DNA from: Bacteroidaceae bacterium
GTDB lineage: Bacteria > Bacteroidota > Bacteroidia > Bacteroidales > Bacteroidaceae
Direction: 5' to 3'
Length of the DNA stretch: 64,000 bases
NCBI GenBank assembly: GCA_017619335.1
Contig: JAFZSP010000091.1
Coordinates: 93,454 to 157,453 of the forward strand
Shown: positions 26,217-34,462 of the stretch, in pieces
Numbering within the stretch: position 1 is the first letter of the stretch
Layout: every line of letters starts with the position of its first letter
The notes under the pieces: model-generated
Seen by the model: the letters and a program-made list of their open reading frames with translations, nothing else
Databases searched by the model: none
Told to the model about the DNA's origin: nothing
Program-made: the position numbers and the translations under genes

Positions 26217-26224
26217 TACTTTTG
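26217..26224 (+). promoter_or_regulatory. -7 box of the SpmAB-type gene
   Basis: TACTTTTG followed by CACCCG is a strong TAnnTTTG. No TTTG at the usual spacing. Divergent from the NfeD promoter. Confidence 0.5.
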
Positions 26225-26270
26225 CACCCGAAAAAGATAAATAGCCCCTATTATCCCATCAACTTTAATC

Positions 26271-26298
26271 TATAAACTTTAAACATTAAACCTGAAAC
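26271..26298. repeat. Heptamer tract NNNAAAC x4 before an ATG
   Basis: TATAAAC, TTTAAAC, ATTAAAC, CTGAAAC end four bases before the start codon at 26303. Confidence 0.85.
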
Positions 26299-26302
26299 TC
26301 TT

Positions 26303-27535
26303 ATGTCCCTGAACTATATTTGGATTGCTTTCTTCTTTATTGCGGCCATCGTGGCCATCGTGAAACTCGTGTTCTTCGGCGATGTTGAAGTCTTTCCCGC
26401 CATTATGAACGCCACCATGGATTCTGCCAAGAATGGCTTTGAAATCTCCTTGGGGCTCACGGCCGTGCTGTCCCTCTGGATGGGCATCATGAAAATAGGT
26501 GAGCAAGGAGGTATGGTGGAGCGTCTGGCCAAATGGCTCTCACCGCTCTTCCGCCGTCTCTTCCCAGAGATTCCAGAGGGTCATCCTGTGGTGGGAAACA
26601 TCTTCATGAACCTCAGTGCGAATATGTTGGGATTGGATAATGCTGCCACGCCCCTGGGACTGAAAGCGATGGAAGGCCTGCAAGAGCTGAATCCCAAGAA
26701 AGACACAGCCTCCAACTCCATGATTATGTTCCTGGTGATGAACACAGCGGGATTGACGGTGGTGCCTGTCAGCATTCTGGCCTATCGTGCACAATTGGGT
26801 GCCGCCCAGCCCACCGATGTCTTCGTCCCCATCCTGTTGGCCACCCTGATTTCGATGGTGGTGGGCGTGGCAGTCACGGGTGCCATTCAGCGCATCAGCC
26901 TCTGGAACCGTCCTGTGCTGATTACGTTGGGCATCTTCGCTCTTATCGTTGCAGGCATGGCTTGGGCCTCGCAGACGCTCAGCCGTGAAGCCATGGGCGT
27001 CTTTTCCACCAACCTGGCCAATATCATCCTGTTGGGCATCATCGTCATCTTCCTTCTCGCGGGCGCGCGAAAAAAGATTAATGTGTATGATGCCTTCATC
27101 GAGGGGGCCAAGGGCGGCTTCACGACAGCCGTGGGCATCATTCCTTACCTGATTGCCATCCTTGTGGGAATCGGCGTATTCCGTGCTTCGGGTGCTATGG
27201 ACTGGTTGTTGGGAGGCATCGGATGGGTGGTGGAAGCTTGTGGCGGCAATGCCGACATCACGGGCGCCCTGCCCACTGCTCTGATGAAACCCCTCAGCGG
27301 CAGCGGTGCCCGGGGAATGATGCTGGAATGTATGCAAACCTACGGCGCCGACTCATTTGCCGGCCGCCTCTCCTGCATCTTCCAAGGGAGCACGGATACA
27401 ACGTTCTACATCCTGGCCGTCTATTTCGGTGCCGTCGGAATCCGCCACACACGCTACGCCCTGCCCTGCGGACTGCTGGCAGACCTTGCTTCCATGATTG
27501 CCGCCATCATCGTGGCACTCATGTTCTTCGGATAA
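26303..27535 (+). CDS. Nucleoside-recognition (Gate) domain membrane protein, SpmA-SpmB fusion
   Basis: The 410-residue protein has ~10 membrane helices in two halves. The N-terminal half resembles SpmA (GNIFMNLSANMLGLDNAATPLGLKAM) and the C-terminal half SpmB (GFTTAVGIIPYLIAILVGI, PLSGSGARG, STDTTFYILAVYFGAVG). The fused form is common in Bacteroidetes, where its role is unknown; in Bacillus the two proteins act in spore maturation. The domain is related to nucleoside transporters. It ends seven bases from the convergent fasciclin gene. Confidence 0.85.
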   Translation: MSLNYIWIAFFFIAAIVAIVKLVFFGDVEVFPAIMNATMDSAKNGFEISLGLTAVLSLWMGIMKIGEQGGMVERLAKWLSPLFRRLFPEIPEGHPVVGNIFMNLSANMLGLDNAATPLGLKAMEGLQELNPKKDTASNSMIMFLVMNTAGLTVVPVSILAYRAQLGAAQPTDVFVPILLATLISMVVGVAVTGAIQRISLWNRPVLITLGIFALIVAGMAWASQTLSREAMGVFSTNLANIILLGIIVIFLLAGARKKINVYDAFIEGAKGGFTTAVGIIPYLIAILVGIGVFRASGAMDWLLGGIGWVVEACGGNADITGALPTALMKPLSGSGARGMMLECMQTYGADSFAGRLSCIFQGSTDTTFYILAVYFGAVGIRHTRYALPCGLLADLASMIAAIIVALMFFG

Positions 27536-27541
27536 AAGCGT

Positions 27542-29728
27542 TTACCAGATGTCCTCGCCTTCCTCGGGGTTGTCATAGACTTCCTTGGCGCACCATTCCA
27601 GGTAGTCCATGAAGCACTCGGCTGCCTCGGATTCGAGAACGTTCTTGAATTTGATGTAGTAGGTCTTTTCGGGATACATGTACTCGCTGACGATAATGCG
27701 TCGCAGCACCTGTTCGTCCCCTCGACAGGATGTGCTGGAACCGTGGCTGGAGGTGAAGCAGTTGGGCGCTTTCATGAAACCGTTGGCGCGCATCTGTTTT
27801 TCCACCTGGTCGTTGACTTCTGGGTCATCGGTGTCTGCCTGCCAGCCCACAGTGGAGGCTCCGGCGATGGTTCCGCTCTTGAGGTAGAGATTCTGGCCTG
27901 CCATGCGCATATCCAAAGGTATATCCATTGCTGGCAGGTTGTTCGGGTCTTCACCAAAGTAGATCTGACACATGCCTCGGTTGGAGACCACCTGCACGGA
28001 GAAGCGAATCTCATAATGTCCGGCCTTGGGAACAGGCGGCAGCTTCATGGTGAACTCGTAACGGCCTGTGATGTTCAGCTCGGTGCCCTGATAGTTGCGC
28101 CAGGTGTAGCCGTAGCCGGTGAGGAAGTAGAAACGGCAACCCTCCTTAATGTCTATGTCGTTGAAGTAGGAGTAGTTGTTGGGATAACCCCAGTAGAAGC
28201 TCTCTGTGTAGTCACGCAGGTCGCGCTGGTTGTTGTTGGTGAATTCGGGGAACATGGCGCAGAAGTCGATGCGGATGCGCTCACGCTGAAGTTGGTTGGT
28301 GACGTTCTCTGTATATACCAGCAACTGGTGCAGCGGATGGAGGTAGCCGTTGGTGGTGCTGATGGTGGCTTCGTCGCCCTCACTGATGTTGGGAACGGGA
28401 ATACCTTCGTTCTCGTTGGCCACGAGGTGATGTCCGCTAAGGTTGCGGAACTCTCCAGACTCGTGGTTGTCGTTGATATTCAACTGGTCGGGGCTGTACT
28501 TGCCGCGTCCGTTGCGCAGGATGGGGAAACGATTGAGGTAGATGCCTTTGGACTCGAAACTCTCGTAGGTCTTCAGCAGTCGGCGACGTCCCATCGTGGT
28601 GTAGTATTCATAAACAGGAATCGTATAGGCCTGTGAGCGGGCGTCCACGTTCCAGCCCAGCTCGTTCCAGTGAACGACGAGTCGCTCGTGGGAGAGCTTG
28701 AAGGGAAGGACGTGGTAGGTGACAAAGAGGTTGAGCAGGTTGTCCTCCGACTTGTAGTCTGTGTCAGTGGTGGCACCCGGATAGATGCCGAGTCCTGCCA
28801 GGTAGTTCTGCACATCCTCAATGCTGATTTCCGAGACGGGCTTCCCTATCCACTGTTCCCAGAGGCGGTCTGGCTCGGCAAAGATGGTGAACCCATACTT
28901 GCGGTGTTCTGGCAGGCGGCTGGCACGAGGCGACTGCGGTGCCTCAATGGCGTTGGTCAGATAGAGTGTCTCCCAGGCTTCGTCACGAGTGCGGCTGAGG
29001 GTGTCACCCAGTCCGCAAGCCAGAATGAGGCGAGCCATCAGCGTGAACTGAGTCTCGTTCTTGGACACGATTTGTTCCAGGAGGTCGCACATGGTGTCGT
29101 TGCTGGGAGCAATGACGTTGGTAACCTCGTGGACATAACCGTTAATGGCTTCAATATCACGGTTCTTCATGTGCAGCGGAGCCTCGCCGTTGATGAAGAT
29201 GCTGTCCGGATTGATTTTGGAACGGGTGACAAAGAGTTTGCGCTCGTTCATGTTGGCCACCACAAATTCTCCGCGGTCGGTGGTGGGGAACTCTGAGGTG
29301 GAGTAGGTGGTGGTGTTGCCGCCGTCGATGATACTGTTGAAGACAATGACGTCACGGATAGAGTCCCGTTCGCGGTCGCTGGCGAAGCCGTCCCAGGAGG
29401 CGGTGGTGATGATGCCTTTGCGCTGCAGGGAGTCCAGATAGAGCTGGATGGCGTCGTTGTTGGGGGCGAAGCAGGTGTAGTGACCTCGAGCCGTCATCAA
29501 CTGCCCCACCGAGGAGGACGAGAAAGCACTGATGGGGGTCTGTTTGAGGAGTGACACATACTCGCTGAACTGGGGATGTTTTTCCAGATAGCTCATAACG
29601 GTTTCTTCCTCAAAGGTGTAACGATTACTCATGTCTATTTCCTCCGTGCAACTGGTGAGCAGCACAGTCACAGAACAGCACAGTGCGCAGAGCGCGCCGA
29701 GCCAAGTGCGGAAAGCGTAGTTAGTCAT
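27542..29728 (-). CDS. Fasciclin-domain surface lipoprotein
   Basis: The 728-residue protein has a lipoprotein signal (CSVTVLLTSC). A first FAS1 domain (~40-215) is recognised by YTCFAPNNDAIQLYLDSL and GYVHEVTNVIAPSN. A second FAS1-like domain (~225-480) contains FTIFAEPDRLWEQW, NLFVTYHVLPFKLS and TTNGYLHPLHQLLVYTE. The C-terminal ~230 residues look like a beta-sandwich (YEFTMKLPPVPKAGHYEIRF). FAS1 domains mediate adhesion; in Bacteroidales such lipoproteins are usually surface-exposed. Confidence 0.85.
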   Translation of the reverse strand: MTNYAFRTWLGALCALCCSVTVLLTSCTEEIDMSNRYTFEEETVMSYLEKHPQFSEYVSLLKQTPISAFSSSSVGQLMTARGHYTCFAPNNDAIQLYLDSLQRKGIITTASWDGFASDRERDSIRDVIVFNSIIDGGNTTTYSTSEFPTTDRGEFVVANMNERKLFVTRSKINPDSIFINGEAPLHMKNRDIEAINGYVHEVTNVIAPSNDTMCDLLEQIVSKNETQFTLMARLILACGLGDTLSRTRDEAWETLYLTNAIEAPQSPRASRLPEHRKYGFTIFAEPDRLWEQWIGKPVSEISIEDVQNYLAGLGIYPGATTDTDYKSEDNLLNLFVTYHVLPFKLSHERLVVHWNELGWNVDARSQAYTIPVYEYYTTMGRRRLLKTYESFESKGIYLNRFPILRNGRGKYSPDQLNINDNHESGEFRNLSGHHLVANENEGIPVPNISEGDEATISTTNGYLHPLHQLLVYTENVTNQLQRERIRIDFCAMFPEFTNNNQRDLRDYTESFYWGYPNNYSYFNDIDIKEGCRFYFLTGYGYTWRNYQGTELNITGRYEFTMKLPPVPKAGHYEIRFSVQVVSNRGMCQIYFGEDPNNLPAMDIPLDMRMAGQNLYLKSGTIAGASTVGWQADTDDPEVNDQVEKQMRANGFMKAPNCFTSSHGSSTSCRGDEQVLRRIIVSEYMYPEKTYYIKFKNVLESEAAECFMDYLEWCAKEVYDNPEEGEDIW

Positions 29729-29761
29729 TCTTCAGATGTAGTAAAATGCTTTTTGTGGCTG

Positions 29762-29793
29762 CAAAAGTAGGCACAATTTCCGATATTGCCAAA
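29762..29793 (-). promoter_or_regulatory. Promoter of the fasciclin lipoprotein gene
   Basis: On the minus strand: TTTG (29790-29793), 20 nt, TACTTTTG (29762-29769). A full consensus, 34 nt before the start codon. Confidence 0.75.
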
Positions 29794-29830
29794 TTTTTGA
29801 GGACTTTTAAGACACTTTTTCCTCCTTTAT

Positions 29831-29861
29831 TTTGCTATTTCGTCGATTCTTCGTACCTTTG
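29831..29861 (+). promoter_or_regulatory. Promoter of holB-ricT-gldH
   Basis: TTTG (29831-29834), 19 nt, TACCTTTG (29854-29861). A full consensus, 31 nt before the holB start. Confidence 0.75.
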
Positions 29862-29892
29862 ACGCCGCAAAATAGGAAATACAGCAGAAAAT

Positions 29893-30933
29893 ATGGGTAT
29901 GCTCATAGGTCAAACAGCCATCTGGCAACGTCTGCTCGCCGACCTCACGGCGAACCGCGTTCCTCATGCCCTTATGTTCTGCGGTCCAGCCGGCGCTGGA
30001 AAGTTAGCTCTGGCTGTTCAGTTTGCACAGACGCTGCTCTGTCAGCACCCGCAACCCGACGGTTCGGCCTGTGGCACATGTACCGACTGCCGCATGGCGG
30101 CCAAGTTGGAGCATCCCGACCTGCATTTCACGTTCCCCATCGTCAAAGGCAACAAGATCAAGGATGCCAAGGACGCCCTGAGTGACCATTATATCAAGGA
30201 ATGGCGAGCACGGGTGTGTGAGAGTCCCTACTTCGACCTCAACGACTGGCTGGAAGATATGGGAGCTGCGAACCAGCAGGCTTCCTACTATGTGGCCGAG
30301 AGTGACAACATTCAGCGCAAGTTGGCTCTGAAGAGCAATCAGGGCGGACGCAAGGTCATGGTCGTCTGGCTGCCCGAGAAGATGAATTCCGAGACGGCCA
30401 ACAAACTGCTGAAACTCTTCGAAGAACCGCCCTCCGGCACTCATTTCCTCATGGTCTCCGAGGAACCCGACCTGGTACTGGGCACCATCCTCAGCCGCAC
30501 ACAACGGCTGCTGGTGCCGCCCCTCTCGCCAGAGGAGTACCGCCAGGCACATCCGCCCAAGGACGAGCGGCAGTTCCTGGACCTCTTCATCATGCTCATG
30601 CGCCTGGCTTACCAGCGCAAAGTCAAAGACTTGCGCGAATGGGCCGACCAGTTGGCGGGTATGGGACGTGAGACCCAGAAAAGCTTCCTGCAGTTCTGTC
30701 AGCGTCAGGTGCGGGAGAACTTCATCTACAACTTCCGCCAGTCAGAGCTCAACAGCCAGACAGAAGCCGAAGCTGCTTTTAGCCGGAACTTCGCCCGATT
30801 CGTCAACGAGCGGAATGTGATTGCCATCACAGAAGAACTGGCAAAGGCCGAGACAGACATCGCCCAAAACGTCAATGCGCGCATGGTGTTCTTTGACTTG
30901 GCACTGAAAATCATTGTATTACTCATTCAATAA
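29893..30933 (+). CDS. holB: DNA polymerase III delta' subunit, apparently short in the lid domain
   Basis: The 346-residue clamp-loader subunit has a P-loop-like GPAGAGKLALA (~31-41), zinc-binding cysteines C50, C60, C63 and C66, LPEKMNSETANKLLKLFEEPP and the arginine-finger motif LSRTQR (~200-205). It loads the sliding clamp with the tau/gamma and delta subunits. Between VPPLSPEEYRQ (~218) and FLDLFIMLMRLAYQ (~228), family members I recall carry ~40-45 residues of helical lid that seem absent here. The frame is unbroken. It is the first gene of holB-ricT-gldH. Confidence 0.9.
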   Translation: MGMLIGQTAIWQRLLADLTANRVPHALMFCGPAGAGKLALAVQFAQTLLCQHPQPDGSACGTCTDCRMAAKLEHPDLHFTFPIVKGNKIKDAKDALSDHYIKEWRARVCESPYFDLNDWLEDMGAANQQASYYVAESDNIQRKLALKSNQGGRKVMVVWLPEKMNSETANKLLKLFEEPPSGTHFLMVSEEPDLVLGTILSRTQRLLVPPLSPEEYRQAHPPKDERQFLDLFIMLMRLAYQRKVKDLREWADQLAGMGRETQKSFLQFCQRQVRENFIYNFRQSELNSQTEAEAAFSRNFARFVNERNVIAITEELAKAETDIAQNVNARMVFFDLALKIIVLLIQ

Positions 30934-30937
30934 ATAT

Positions 30938-32113
30938 ATGGAAGACAATTCTACAAATCAGATACAAAACAATCCTTCCACACAACCGGAGGGCGGCTGG
31001 TGGTCCACTTTTGGTGACCGCGGTCTCTCGTTTCGCGGCTGCCCCAAACAGAGCTGTCAGCTCAACGTCTTTGACTACCTGGCCGACGTTCCAGGCAACA
31101 TGGATACCACCGACCTCGTGGAAGTTCAGTTCAAGAACACCCGCAAGGCCTTCTTCCACAACAGCAACCACCTGCCCCTGGAGAAAGGCGACATCGTGGC
31201 AGTGGAGGCATCCCCTGGACACGATATAGGAACCGTGACGCTCACAGGAAAACTCGTCCTGCTGCAGATGAAGCGCACACCGCCCAAGAGCCCCGATGAT
31301 ATCCGACGCATCTACCGCAAGGCACGCCCCGTGGATATGGAAAAATATGAGGAAGCCAAGGCACGTGAACACGCCACAATGATTCGCAGTCGTCAGATAG
31401 CCAAGGAATTGGGGCTGGAGATGAAGATCGGAGACGTGGAATATCAGGGGGACGGACAGAAGGCCATCTTCTATTACATCGCCGACGGGCGTGTGGACTT
31501 CCGCCAACTAATTAAGGTGTTGGCAGAAGCCTTCCATGTCCGCATCGAGATGAAACAGATTGGAGCCCGTCAGGAAGCAGGACGCATCGGAGGCTTCGGA
31601 CCCTGTGGTCGCGAGCTCTGCTGCACCACATGGATGCGCAACTTCTCCAGCGTCTCAACCGCTGCTGCCCGTTTCCAGGACCTCACGCTGAATCCGCAGA
31701 AACTGGCAGGACAGTGTGCCAAGCTCAAGTGCTGCATGAACTATGAAGTGGACCAGTATGTGGAGGCCGGCCGCCGTCTGCCCAGCCGCGAGATGCAGCT
31801 GGAGACACTGGAAGGAACATGGTATTTCTTCAAGGCCGACATCCTCACAGGAATGGTCACTTACAGTTCAGACCGCCGCACTGCCGCCAACCTCACCACT
31901 ATCTCGGCCCGCCGAGCTATGGAAGTCATCGCCATCAACAAGGAAGGTCGCAAGCCCGATGCGCTCGATGACGCTGCTCCCGTTAAGCCTGCCAAGCCCG
32001 TGGATCTGGCCACACAAGAGGACCTCACGCGCTTCGACAGCGCCCGCAAGAAGAAAAAGAAGAAGAAAAAGCACCCGAATAACAGCGCACAAGGGGAGGA
32101 GGTGGCCAGCTGA
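30938..32113 (+). CDS. PSP1-domain protein (RicT/YaaT-like)
   Basis: ATG 30938 is used (a TTG 24 nt upstream overlaps holB), giving 391 residues. The PSP1 domain lies in the middle (VDFRQLIKVLAEAFHVRIEMKQIGARQEA) with the conserved cysteine clusters CGRELCC and CAKLKCCMNYE. In Bacillus, YaaT/RicT is part of the Fe-S-containing Y-complex that controls RNase Y-dependent mRNA processing; the role in Bacteroidetes is unproven. The tail carries a run of eight or nine lysines. Its stop overlaps the gldH start by one base. Confidence 0.88.
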   Translation: MEDNSTNQIQNNPSTQPEGGWWSTFGDRGLSFRGCPKQSCQLNVFDYLADVPGNMDTTDLVEVQFKNTRKAFFHNSNHLPLEKGDIVAVEASPGHDIGTVTLTGKLVLLQMKRTPPKSPDDIRRIYRKARPVDMEKYEEAKAREHATMIRSRQIAKELGLEMKIGDVEYQGDGQKAIFYYIADGRVDFRQLIKVLAEAFHVRIEMKQIGARQEAGRIGGFGPCGRELCCTTWMRNFSSVSTAAARFQDLTLNPQKLAGQCAKLKCCMNYEVDQYVEAGRRLPSREMQLETLEGTWYFFKADILTGMVTYSSDRRTAANLTTISARRAMEVIAINKEGRKPDALDDAAPVKPAKPVDLATQEDLTRFDSARKKKKKKKKHPNNSAQGEEVAS

Positions 32114-32556
32114 TGCGCCGCGCCTTCTTCGCGCTCGCTCTTCTTGCACTGGGTGCTTGCCAGCCATTGGTGCATTATTACCATTACCAACCCGTGGATC
32201 CATTGGGCTGGGCGCTGACAGACACCTTACTCTTCACCGTTCCTGTCTCGTCAAACCCACAGCCTCACAACGTCAGCCTTGGCATCCGATTCCGTGAGCA
32301 GCAGCGCTACCGCGACCTCTACCTCGTTCTGGAACAGCGCCTTCAACACGGTGCAGCCTTGCGAGACACCCTTCACCTGCACCTGGCCAACGAGCGAGGC
32401 CGATGGCAAGCCCGAGGCGTGGTCCTTCATGAACACGAGGTCGCTGCCACACTGGCTCGACTTGACACCCTCAATCCCACCACCTTCCTCGTCTATCACG
32501 TCCAAGGCCCGCAAATCATCACTGGCATCACTGAAGTCGGCCTGAAAGTGGAGTGA
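32113..32556 (+). CDS. gldH: GldH, gliding-motility-type lipoprotein
   Basis: The 147-residue lipoprotein has the signal MRRAFFALALLALGAC. The body matches GldH: WALTDTLLFTVPV, RYRDLYLVLEQ, RGRWQARGVVLHEHEV, and the end ITGITEVGLKVE. GldH is needed for gliding in Flavobacterium and is retained in many non-gliding Bacteroidales with holB and the PSP1 gene, as here. No motility is implied for this organism. Confidence 0.85.
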   Translation: MRRAFFALALLALGACQPLVHYYHYQPVDPLGWALTDTLLFTVPVSSNPQPHNVSLGIRFREQQRYRDLYLVLEQRLQHGAALRDTLHLHLANERGRWQARGVVLHEHEVAATLARLDTLNPTTFLVYHVQGPQIITGITEVGLKVE

Positions 32557-32654
32557 AACCTTGAAATGAGTCCAGACAGTGATGGTCTTTGGGCAAAGGA
32601 TAAGGGCGAAATGTGACGGTTCAGTTGGTCTTTGGGAATAAAATGTCGTGATTA

Positions 32655-32686
32655 TTTGGCTATTCGGCAAAAAGAATGTAATTTTG
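32655..32686 (+). promoter_or_regulatory. Promoter of purE-ispG
   Basis: TTTG (32655-32658), 20 nt, TAATTTTG (32679-32686). A full consensus, 50 nt before purE. Confidence 0.75.
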
Positions 32687-32736
32687 CAGCGGAAAAGTAA
32701 CATTGCCATTTTCAATTATACATTATCCATACAACC

Positions 32737-33240
32737 ATGTCTCCTCTTGTTTCCATCATTATGGGCAGCACCAGCGACTTGCCAGTCATGGAGAAAGCTG
32801 CCAAGTTCCTGGACGAAATGGAAGTGCCGTTTGAGATGAACGCGCTTTCTGCTCACCGCACTCCGTCTGAAGTGGAGCGCTTCGCCCGCGAAGCCGAAGG
32901 ACGCGGCCTTCGTGTCATCATCGCTGCTGCAGGTATGGCGGCAGCACTGCCTGGTGTGATTGCCGCACAAACGACTTTGCCCGTCATCGGTGTACCCATC
33001 AAAGGTATGTTGGACGGTTTGGACGCCCTGCTGTCCATCGTGCAGATGCCTCCTGGAATCCCTGTGGCCACAGTGGGTGTGAACGGTGCACAGAACGCTG
33101 CCGTGCTGGCCTGTGAGATGCTGGCACTGACAGACGACGCGCTGGCTGCCCGCATGAGAGACTACAAAAAAGGACTTGCCCAGAAGATTGTGAAAGCCAA
33201 TCAGGAGTTGGCGGAAGTGTCCTTTAAGTATAAAGTTTAA
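32737..33240 (+). CDS. purE: N5-carboxyaminoimidazole ribonucleotide mutase
   Basis: The 167-residue protein shows the class I PurE signature: IIMGSTSDLPVMEKA at the N-terminus, SAHRTPSEVERFA with the catalytic His, IAAAGMAAALPGVIAAQT, and GVPIKGMLDGLDALLSIVQM. It moves the carboxyl group of N5-CAIR to give CAIR in purine synthesis. It is followed after 13 nt by ispG. Confidence 0.96.
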   Translation: MSPLVSIIMGSTSDLPVMEKAAKFLDEMEVPFEMNALSAHRTPSEVERFAREAEGRGLRVIIAAAGMAAALPGVIAAQTTLPVIGVPIKGMLDGLDALLSIVQMPPGIPVATVGVNGAQNAAVLACEMLALTDDALAARMRDYKKGLAQKIVKANQELAEVSFKYKV

Positions 33241-33253
33241 GGTATAAAGTTTC

Positions 33254-34405
33254 ATGAAGAGACGAAAGACCCACGTAGTGCGAGTCGGGAACATCGGCAT
33301 TGGCGGTGACAATCCCGTCCGCGTGCAATCCATGTGCACCACGAGCACCATGGATACCGATGGTTGCGTGCAGCAGATTCTGGCCATTGCTGCTGCTGGC
33401 GGAGAACTGGTAAGGCTGACGACACAGGGCGTGCGGGAAGCCGAGAATATGCGGGTGATCCGTGAGCGCGTGCGGGCTGCCGGCTGTGACGTTCCTCTTG
33501 TAGCCGACGTGCATTTCAATCCTGCTGTGGCCGATGTCGCTGCCCGTTATTGTGAGAAGGTGCGCATCAATCCTGGTAACTATGTGGATGCCGCCCGTCA
33601 GTTCAAGAAGTTGGAATATACTGACGAGGAGTATGCAGCTGAACTCCAAAAGATTGAGAACCGCCTCATTCCGTTCCTGAATATCTGCCGCGAGCACGGA
33701 ACAGCTGTGCGCATTGGTGTGAACCACGGCAGCTTGAGTGACCGCATTATGAGTCGCTATGGCGACACGCCAGCAGGTATCGTGGAGTCGTGCATGGAGT
33801 TCTTACGCGTGTGTGTGCGCGAACATTTTAAAGATGTGGTGGTCAGCATCAAGGCTTCCAACACGGTCGTGATGGTGGAGAGCGTGCGTCTGCTCTGCCA
33901 GGCGATGGATGCCGAGGGCATGACGTTCCCGCTGCATTTGGGCGTTACAGAAGCTGGCGAGGGCGAGGACGGTCGTCTGAAATCGGCGGTCGGCATTGGC
34001 GCTCTGCTCATCGATGGCATTGGTGACACCATCCGCGTCTCCCTCAGCGAACCGCCAGAGAATGAGATACCTGTAGCCTACGGCCTGCTTCAAGCTGCCC
34101 GCCTGCGCATGACGAAGACGGAATACATCAGCTGTCCGGGTTGTGGCCGAACGCTCTATGATCTCCCCGAGACCATTCAGCGCATCAAGGCGGCCACCAG
34201 CCACCTCAAAGGCCTGAAAATCGGCATCATGGGGTGCATTGTCAACGGTCCTGGTGAGATGGCCGATGCAGACTATGGCTACGTGGGTGCAGCCCGCGGA
34301 AAAGTCAGCCTCTATCGTGGCAAGGAGTGCGTGGAAAAGAATATCCCCCAGGAAGAAGCCGTGGAGCGGTTGCTGAAAATCATAGAATCCGATGGCCGAT
34401 GTTGA
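33254..34405 (+). CDS. ispG: 4-hydroxy-3-methylbut-2-enyl diphosphate synthase, compact form
   Basis: The 383-residue MEP-pathway enzyme reduces MEcPP to HMBPP. The TIM barrel resembles the plant/Bacteroidetes type (VPLVADVHFNP, TEAGEGEDGRLKSAVGIG, DGIGDTIRVSLSEPP). The 4Fe-4S domain follows directly, with ligands C294, C297 (CPGCGRT), C328 and E335 (GCIVNGPGE). Enzymes of that type usually have a large extra domain between barrel and Fe-S domain and exceed 600 residues; here it is missing and the seam (~270-290) reads like the E. coli two-domain layout. All ligands are present, so activity is expected. Confidence 0.95.
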   Translation: MKRRKTHVVRVGNIGIGGDNPVRVQSMCTTSTMDTDGCVQQILAIAAAGGELVRLTTQGVREAENMRVIRERVRAAGCDVPLVADVHFNPAVADVAARYCEKVRINPGNYVDAARQFKKLEYTDEEYAAELQKIENRLIPFLNICREHGTAVRIGVNHGSLSDRIMSRYGDTPAGIVESCMEFLRVCVREHFKDVVVSIKASNTVVMVESVRLLCQAMDAEGMTFPLHLGVTEAGEGEDGRLKSAVGIGALLIDGIGDTIRVSLSEPPENEIPVAYGLLQAARLRMTKTEYISCPGCGRTLYDLPETIQRIKAATSHLKGLKIGIMGCIVNGPGEMADADYGYVGAARGKVSLYRGKECVEKNIPQEEAVERLLKIIESDGRC

Positions 34406-34462
34406 CCCCATCATTCCCATTATTCCCACAGTTTCCATTAATCCTATTAATCCCATACAACA

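Noticed and set aside
32113..32556. gldH as proof of gliding motility
   Set aside because: Many non-gliding Bacteroidales keep gldH in the holB-PSP1-gldH cluster and gldKLMN for protein secretion; motility cannot be inferred.
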